Positions 61,324 to 64,000 of a stretch of 64,000 nt of DNA are shown in pieces. Every line of letters begins with the position of its first letter. Positions within the stretch are counted from its first letter, which is position 1. Origin of the DNA: Peribacillus sp. FSL E2-0218. GTDB taxonomy: Bacteria; Bacillota; Bacilli; Bacillales; DSM-1321. The translations under genes were made by a program, and so were the position numbers. The notes below the pieces were generated by a model. The model was not told where the DNA came from, did no database searches, and worked only from the letters and a program-made list of their open reading frames with translations. The stretch lies in contig NZ_CP150304.1 in NCBI RefSeq assembly GCF_037992945.1, positions 3,909,501 through 3,973,500 on the forward strand, given 5' to 3'.

Positions 61324-62264
61324 ACTTCCTCCTTCTCCCTTTTTAATTTTGCCAGTTTAATGAAATGTCGGTCCCGCTCATCGATTTTCTCGGAAGCGGC
61401 AGATCCTTCATACGTAAAGATCCCTTCTCCCGACTTTACCCCAAGCTTCCCTTCCTCCACCAAATCACGAATCAACACAGGAGCTTCCTTACTCTGATCA
61501 AGCTTGGGTGAAACATTATCAAAAACACGCTGCCATGTATCCAGTCCGCCAAAATCGGCAATCTCGATCGGCCCGGTAAATGCCCAGCGAAAGCCTGGTC
61601 CGGCCGTTATCGCCGTATCGATATCCTCAGCATCGGCAACACCCTCTTTTAATAGATGAAAGGCTTCCCGCATCAAGGCAGTCTGGAGGCGATTGGCAAT
61701 GAAGCCCGGTATTTCTTTTTTCAAGAGAATCGGAGACTTGCCGATTTTACGCATCAAAGCAAGGGTTGTCTCGACGATATCCGGTTTTGTTTCGTCATGC
61801 TGAACAATTTCAACCAATGGAACCAGATGGCCGGGATTGAAGAAATGCGTGATCACCATCCTGTTTGCAAACGAAGCCTTCTCCATCAATTGGGAAATCG
61901 GAAAAGTCGATGTATTGGAAGCAACAATCGCATCCGGTTTGATGATGTTCTCCATTTGCTGATAGAGACTCAACTTCAGCTCGATGACTTCCGGGATCGC
62001 TTCAATGATAAAATCGGCTTCCCTTAAGGCCGCTCCCAAATCAATGCTATAGGTAATATTCGCCAAAGCGTCTTGCTTTTCCTGATCGGTCAACACCCCT
62101 TCCGCAATCAGCAGGGATAGATTCTCAGAAATCCGGTTTTTGGCATGCGCTAAGAATTCTCCCTGGATATCGTTAATCGTGACGGAATACCCGCTAACGG
62201 CAAATGACTGCGCGATCCCACTCCCCATGACACCTGAACCGATAATCGCTATTTTGTTAATCAT
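61320..62264 (-). CDS. 3-hydroxyacyl-CoA dehydrogenase family protein
   Basis: A 314-residue NAD-dependent dehydrogenase. The Rossmann motif [19 protein letters not shown] opens the protein and the catalytic histidine lies in [18 protein letters not shown] near residue 142. That motif differs from canonical 3-hydroxybutyryl-CoA dehydrogenases (FNPVPVMKLVE) and recalls gulonate- or carnitine-dehydrogenase-like relatives, so the substrate may not be simple 3-hydroxybutyryl-CoA. First gene of an operon with the thiolase, behind a sigma-54 promoter. Confidence 0.87.
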   Translation of the reverse strand: MINKIAIIGSGVMGSGIAQSFAVSGYSVTINDIQGEFLAHAKNRISENLSLLIAEGVLTDQEKQDALANITYSIDLGAALREADFIIEAIPEVIELKLSLYQQMENIIKPDAIVASNTSTFPISQLMEKASFANRMVITHFFNPGHLVPLVEIVQHDETKPDIVETTLALMRKIGKSPILLKKEIPGFIANRLQTALMREAFHLLKEGVADAEDIDTAITAGPGFRWAFTGPIEIADFGGLDTWQRVFDNVSPKLDQSKEAPVLIRDLVEEGKLGVKSGEGIFTYEGSAASEKIDERDRHFIKLAKLKREKEEV

Positions 62265-62304
62265 CCTAATTCCCCTTTCCGTTTTATGTCCTCACCTTTC
62301 ATTC

Positions 62305-62321
62305 ATGCAATATTCGTGCCA
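62305..62321 (-). promoter_or_regulatory. Sigma-54 promoter of the dehydrogenase-thiolase operon
   Basis: Minus strand TGGCAC-GAATA-TTGCAT is a full-consensus -24/-12 element about 40 bp before the dehydrogenase start. An inverted repeat ATAACGAAAA...TTTTGTTAT (62325-62353) lies immediately upstream and may bind a regulator. Confidence 0.9.
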
Positions 62322-62498
62322 CCGATAACGAAAAAACAAAATTCTTTTGTTATGCCAAAAATCATGATAGACTCTTACTCATTAACCTAACCCATATTTT
62401 TATAACTTCCCTATTCATTTCCAACATTATCTTGAGGAATCTCCCTTTTTTTAAAATGGACAGATTGGACCATTACATTTTTTTTGGAGGAATGTAAG

Positions 62499-63275
62499 AT
62501 GGTTAACAACAAAGTGGCGATCATTACCGGATCGGCTAGAGGAATCGGGTTTGAAATTGGAAAGATCTTTGCCGAAAATGGCGCGAAGGTCGTTTTATCC
62601 GATCTTGATCAAAACACAGTTGAAAAAGCTGCTTCAGATCTAAGAAACAAAGGCTTGGACGTTATCGGCTTAAAAGCAGATGTAACCGTTGAAGACGATA
62701 TCATCCAACTGATCAATCAAGCTAAAGACAAATATGGACGAATCGATATTTTCATTAATAACGCCGGCCTTCAGCATGTGGCGCCGATTGAAGAATTTCC
62801 AACCGAAAAGTTCGAACTGATGATCAAAATCATGCTGACCGCTCCTTTCATCGCGATCAAGAACGTTTTGCCCATCATGAAAGAACAAGGCTTCGGCAGG
62901 ATCATCAACATCTCTTCCATCAACGGTCTAATTGGCTTCGCCAACAAAGCGGCATACAATAGCGCCAAACATGGTGTCATCGGCTTAACGAAAGTCGCCG
63001 CCTTGGAAAGCGCCGCATCGGGCATAACCGTCAATGCCCTTTGCCCTGGATATGTAGACACTCCGCTCGTCCGCGGACAAATGGCAGACTTGGCGAAAAC
63101 ACGCAATGTTCCTCTAGAAGATGTATTGGCAGAAGTCCTTCTTCCGCTAGTGCCTCAAAAACGCCTTCTGGATGTTAGTGAAATTGCCGACTACGCCATC
63201 TTCCTCGCAAGCGACAAAGCACGGGGCATCACAGGCCAGGCAGTTGTATTGGATGGCGGATATACAGCTCAATAA
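62499..63275 (+). CDS. 3-hydroxybutyrate dehydrogenase
   Basis: A 258-residue SDR, the usual size of D-3-hydroxybutyrate dehydrogenases. TGSARGIGFEIG at residues 11-22, Asp in LSDLD, NNAG near 88, catalytic Ser in NISSING near 140, YNSAK near 155, and the substrate-loop glutamine/histidine region LQHVAPIEEF and QKRLL. ATG at 62499, 8 bases after GGAGG. It is divergent from the dehydrogenase-thiolase operon and supplies acetoacetate to ScoAB, completing 3-hydroxybutyrate to acetyl-CoA. I see no sigma-54 site on its own side. Confidence 0.87.
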   Translation: MVNNKVAIITGSARGIGFEIGKIFAENGAKVVLSDLDQNTVEKAASDLRNKGLDVIGLKADVTVEDDIIQLINQAKDKYGRIDIFINNAGLQHVAPIEEFPTEKFELMIKIMLTAPFIAIKNVLPIMKEQGFGRIINISSINGLIGFANKAAYNSAKHGVIGLTKVAALESAASGITVNALCPGYVDTPLVRGQMADLAKTRNVPLEDVLAEVLLPLVPQKRLLDVSEIADYAIFLASDKARGITGQAVVLDGGYTAQ

Positions 63276-63293
63276 AAAGAAAATATATCAGCA

Positions 63294-63346
63294 ATAAGCC
63301 CGATTAAACAACACCAACAAAGGTGCTCATCATTCGGGCTTTTTTG
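63294..63346 (+). terminator. Terminator of the 3-hydroxybutyrate dehydrogenase gene
   Basis: AAGCCCGA(A-T side) pairs with TTCGGGCTT, followed by TTTTTG. Confidence 0.75.
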
Positions 63347-63451
63347 TATTCATGGGATAACTAGACAGTCGTTTGGATTGGAAAAGAAGTGGAAGAAAAT
63401 GGTGGAACAAAGAATTCCCTCATGTTACAGTAATATAGGGATACGACCCTT

Positions 63452-63581
63452 AAAAGGAGGCTTCGTCATGATTATTAAGTGGGTTAGACTGCGCTAATTA
63501 AAAGGGCTGGCCAATCATGCTCCGGAAAGAATGTATGGATTTGCGCAATTAAATCATATTTAATACGGAGGGTAAAACATG
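63452..63581 (+). promoter_or_regulatory. Candidate translation-attenuation region between leader peptide and hydrolase
   Basis: AATCATGCTCCG (63513-63524) is complementary to two mutually exclusive partners: leader-side GGAG (63457-63460) plus CATGATT (63467-63473), and hydrolase-side CGGAG (63566-63570, its Shine-Dalgarno) plus CATG (63578-63581). An internal ATTAAAT-CAT-ATTTAAT hairpin lies in the second loop. Competing pairings of this kind are the hallmark of ribosome-stalling attenuators. The direction of control is not resolved by hand folding. Confidence 0.5.
63468..63497 (+). CDS. Nine-codon leader peptide with C-terminal Arg-Leu-Arg
   Basis: ATG-ATT-ATT-AAG-TGG-GTT-AGA-CTG-CGC-TAA encodes MIIKWVRLR. 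AAAAGGAGG ends exactly 7 bases before the ATG, one of the best ribosome sites in the window. The ending R-L-R is the +X+ motif known to stall ribosomes in the presence of macrolides or ketolides (as in ErmD-type leader MTHSMRLR). A hydrolase gene begins 81 bp after its stop. I infer a regulatory leader peptide; it is not proven. A possible -10 (TAATAT, 63431-63436) is upstream. Confidence 0.65.
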   Translation: MIIKWVRLR

Positions 63582-64000
63582 AGTGAACAAATCGTGAAAA
63601 TAAATAAAGTCGATATATGTACAGAAAGTTTCGGAAACTCCAAAGACCCTGCTGTGCTTTTGATCATGGGAGCGATGTCTTCTTTAGATTGGTGGGATGA
63701 GAACTTTTGTATCCGCCTCGCCGAGCAGGGGAGGTTTGTCATTCGATACGATCATCGGGATTTGGGACGATCGACCGTTTATGAACCCGGCACTTCCAAC
63801 TATACCATAACGGACTTGGCTGACGACGCCGCGGGTGTCCTGGACGCTCATTCCATAGAGCAAGCTCATATCGTCGGCATGTCCATGGGCGGTATGATCG
63901 GCCAAATCCTTGCCTTAAGATATCCGGAACGCGTCACTACGCTTACGCTCATCGCATCAAGTGTGTTCGGGACTGTCATGGAAGAACTGCCGCCAATGGA
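63579..64000 (+). CDS. Alpha/beta hydrolase, RdmC/aclacinomycin-methylesterase-like, 3' end outside window
   Basis: The first 140 residues of an alpha/beta-hydrolase-fold protein. The oxyanion-hole region PAVLLIMGAMSSLDWWDENF, the segment RFVIRYDHRDLGRST, and the nucleophile elbow HIVGMSMGGMIGQ (Ser near residue 109) are strongly like RdmC-type esterases that act on polyketide antibiotics. Start ATG follows CGGAGGGTAAAAC. A 9-codon RLR-ending leader frame lies upstream, suggesting antibiotic-induced expression. Whether it hydrolyses a macrolide is inference; catalytic Asp and His are beyond the window. Confidence 0.85.
   Translation, partial: MSEQIVKINKVDICTESFGNSKDPAVLLIMGAMSSLDWWDENFCIRLAEQGRFVIRYDHRDLGRSTVYEPGTSNYTITDLADDAAGVLDAHSIEQAHIVGMSMGGMIGQILALRYPERVTTLTLIASSVFGTVMEELPPM

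Overview
The window is a low-to-moderate GC chromosomal segment of an aerobic, spore-forming-type Bacillaceae bacterium. The gene families (LiaIHFSR, Fur-regulated FbpA/FbpB, KamA/YokU/KamR, ThrZ-like threonyl-tRNA synthetase with tandem T-boxes, YhgE/Pip) and the strong AGGAGG ribosome sites point to Bacillus sensu lato. My best guess is a Peribacillus-like species; this is inferred from protein resemblance, not from a search. I see no prophage, insertion sequence, CRISPR array, rRNA or tRNA.

Layout. 1-2.2 kb: a T-box-controlled amino-acid permease (cut by the window edge) and two copies of a GC-rich intergenic repeat. 2.2-4.7 kb: CcdA, a small membrane protein and an MFS transporter. 4.7-8.3 kb: a lia cell-envelope stress operon (liaI-liaH-liaF-liaS-liaR, no liaG). 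8.6-13.8 kb: a TetR regulator divergent from a kynurenine operon (kynU-permease-kynA-kynB). 13.9-19.6 kb: mixed housekeeping and envelope genes. 19.7-20.7 kb: a Fur-box-controlled flavodoxin-fbpA-fbpB iron-sparing operon whose two small genes are easy to miss. 20.8-24.8 kb: an RND exporter and a cupin. 25.2-29.2 kb: the Hen1-Pnkp RNA repair pair. 29.5-45.3 kb: small enzymes, regulators and transporters, including a LysR/YhgE divergent pair and a TetR/DHA2 exporter pair. 45.5-48 kb: thrS under two tandem threonine T-boxes.

49.8-62.3 kb contains two sigma-54 regulons. The first is lysine 2,3-aminomutase (kamA-yokU) with its activator KamR. The second is a ketone-body / 3-hydroxybutyrate module: a GntP-type permease with scoA-scoB, a hydroxyacyl-CoA dehydrogenase with a thiolase, a second sigma-54 activator, and a divergent 3-hydroxybutyrate dehydrogenase. 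I can read three -24/-12 promoters by eye: upstream of kamA, of the permease-scoAB operon and of the dehydrogenase-thiolase operon. A full-consensus CcpA cre site lies in the permease leader.

The most intriguing spot is the right edge. A nine-codon reading frame with an excellent Shine-Dalgarno sequence and the Arg-Leu-Arg ending typical of macrolide-arrest leader peptides sits just upstream of an alpha/beta hydrolase. The intervening RNA can pair with either gene's ribosome site, so this could be a drug-inducible hydrolase or esterase resistance gene. A second unexplained theme is a family of 21-bp-period arrays built on an ATTCG core, at five intergenic places.
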